NCBI RefSeq assembly: GCF_025822765.1
Contig: NZ_JACKUK010000023.1
Span: 62,001-126,000 of the forward strand
Direction of reading: 5' to 3'
Length of the DNA stretch: 64,000 bases
Source: Mycobacterium barrassiae
Lineage (GTDB): Bacteria > Actinomycetota > Actinomycetes > Mycobacteriales > Mycobacteriaceae
Both the position numbers and the translations under genes were made by a program. Below the pieces are notes generated by a model that saw nothing but the letters and a program-made list of their open reading frames with translations, was not told the origin of the DNA and ran no database searches. How positions within the stretch are numbered: position 1 is the first letter of the stretch; each line of letters starts with the position of its first letter. Shown piece after piece: positions 63,338 through 64,000 of the stretch.

Positions 63338-63801
63338 CACAAACTCGCATGTCCGCCGGAGGAACCGTGACCGCCGTCGCCACGGGAGGTTTCTGCCAGG
63401 CCGGCCTCGTCGAACGATGTCACTTCGACCAGCTCGGGCAGCTCGACCCGCTGAACCAGAAGTTGTGCGACCCGGTCTCCCCGGTTCACGACAATCGGCT
63501 CACGCGGGTCGAGGTTGATCAGTGCCACCTTTACCTCGCCACGGTATCCGGCGTCGATCGTGCCGGGACTGTTGACGATCGAAAGTCCCACGCGCGCAGC
63601 CAAACCCGAACGGGGATGGACCAGCCCGACCATTCCGTGCGGAATGGCGACCGCGATGCCGGTCGGCACCAGCGCGCGCTCACCGGGCGCCAGTTGGACG
63701 TCGACGGCGCTGTAGAGATCGACTCCAGCGTCACCGTCATGGGCGCGACTCGGCATGGGGAGATCAGGGTCCAGGCGCACGACCGCGAGAGTGGTGGACA
63801 C
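63337..63801 (-). CDS. dut: dUTP diphosphatase
   Basis: A 154-residue enzyme hydrolysing dUTP to dUMP and pyrophosphate. The trimeric dUTPase motifs [12 protein letters not shown] (1), HPRSGLA (2), [14 protein letters not shown] (3), RVAQLLVQR (4) and the C-terminal [15 protein letters not shown] (5 plus tail) are all visible. The GTG start at 63801 gives [15 protein letters not shown], which matches the M. tuberculosis protein. It is upstream of and coupled to the DUF3710 gene. Confidence 0.97.
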   Translation of the reverse strand: MSTTLAVVRLDPDLPMPSRAHDGDAGVDLYSAVDVQLAPGERALVPTGIAVAIPHGMVGLVHPRSGLAARVGLSIVNSPGTIDAGYRGEVKVALINLDPREPIVVNRGDRVAQLLVQRVELPELVEVTSFDEAGLAETSRGDGGHGSSGGHASL

Positions 63802-63826
63802 GACGACAGAGATTACTCTTGGCCGC

Positions 63827-64000
63827 GTGTCCGATACGCGCGCCACGTCCCAAACCGTGCGCTACCGCGAACGGCTGACGGTGCCGTGGTGGTGGTGGCT
63901 GCTCGGGCTCGGGTTGGCCGCGCTGATCGCCTTCGAGGTGAACCAGGGCGTGCCCGCGCTGCCCGTCTGGCTGCCTTACGCCTTGTTGATGCCGGTCGCG
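63827..64000 (+). CDS. DUF3093-like membrane protein, N-terminal part (cut by window edge)
   Basis: The first 58 codons of a gene that runs off the right edge. The sequence is [20 protein letters not shown], then WWWW and two hydrophobic segments. It is divergent from dut with 25 bp between the starts, as for Rv2698 in M. tuberculosis, whose family is DUF3093. GTG start. Confidence 0.75.
   Translation, partial: MSDTRATSQTVRYRERLTVPWWWWLLGLGLAALIAFEVNQGVPALPVWLPYALLMPVA

Noticed and set aside
1-64000. CRISPR arrays, prophage and insertion sequences
   Set aside because: No regularly spaced short repeats, transposase, integrase or phage structural genes were seen on either strand.

Overview
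The window is high-GC DNA from a mycobacterium, most likely a fast grower (Mycolicibacterium-like). Gene content and order match the M. tuberculosis chromosome as I remember it. Positions 1-3785 correspond to Rv2611c-Rv2614c (patA-pgsA-HIT-thrS). From about 16.4 kb to the right end the backbone follows Rv2667 (clpC2) to Rv2698, with accessory insertions. No rRNA, CRISPR array, prophage or insertion sequence was seen. Locus names come from memory of H37Rv, not from a search.

Left block (1-16.4 kb): phosphatidylinositol mannoside/PIM genes and thrS on the minus strand. After these come assorted genes: a thioesterase, an aldo/keto reductase, a GAF-ANTAR regulator, an L,D-transpeptidase, a TetR-controlled three-gene operon with three matching operator copies, a DHA2 efflux pump, four tRNAs (Val-CAC, Gly-GCC, Cys-GCA, Val-GAC) and several small secreted proteins.

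Middle block (16.4-34.4 kb): clpC2 with two inverted repeats laid over its own promoter; an ECF sigma factor coupled to a DNA alkyl-repair gene (ogt); zapE; a RibD-like reductase; a TAP-like lipoprotein whose nucleophile serine is missing; and aftC. Between aftC and msrB, which are adjacent in M. tuberculosis, sits a two-gene insertion. It holds an APH-type kinase and a 2731-residue adenylate cyclase/STAND-ATPase. The C-terminal 1650 residues of the cyclase are six tandem units of about 275 residues, each apparently two NTF2/SnoaL-like modules.

Right block (34.4-64 kb): NAD-malic enzyme, the coproporphyrin-type heme genes hemE-cgoX-hemQ, DUF3000 and RNase D, dxs, nhaA, a CBS protein with an ArsB/NhaD-type transporter, a LuxR-type STAND regulator, a TrmA-like RNA methyltransferase, an APC permease, the TrkA-type K+ proteins CeoB/CeoC, an MFS pump, DUF3159 and OB-fold proteins, DUF3710, dut, and the start of a DUF3093-like gene.

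Two observations stand out. The first is the giant cyclase with twelve predicted ligand-pocket modules. The second is a pair of nearly identical structured leader motifs, each ending exactly 35 nt before the start codon of two divergent cation-transport units (nhaA, and CBS plus the ArsB/NhaD-like gene). This looks like a cation-responsive riboswitch pair or a shared operator.
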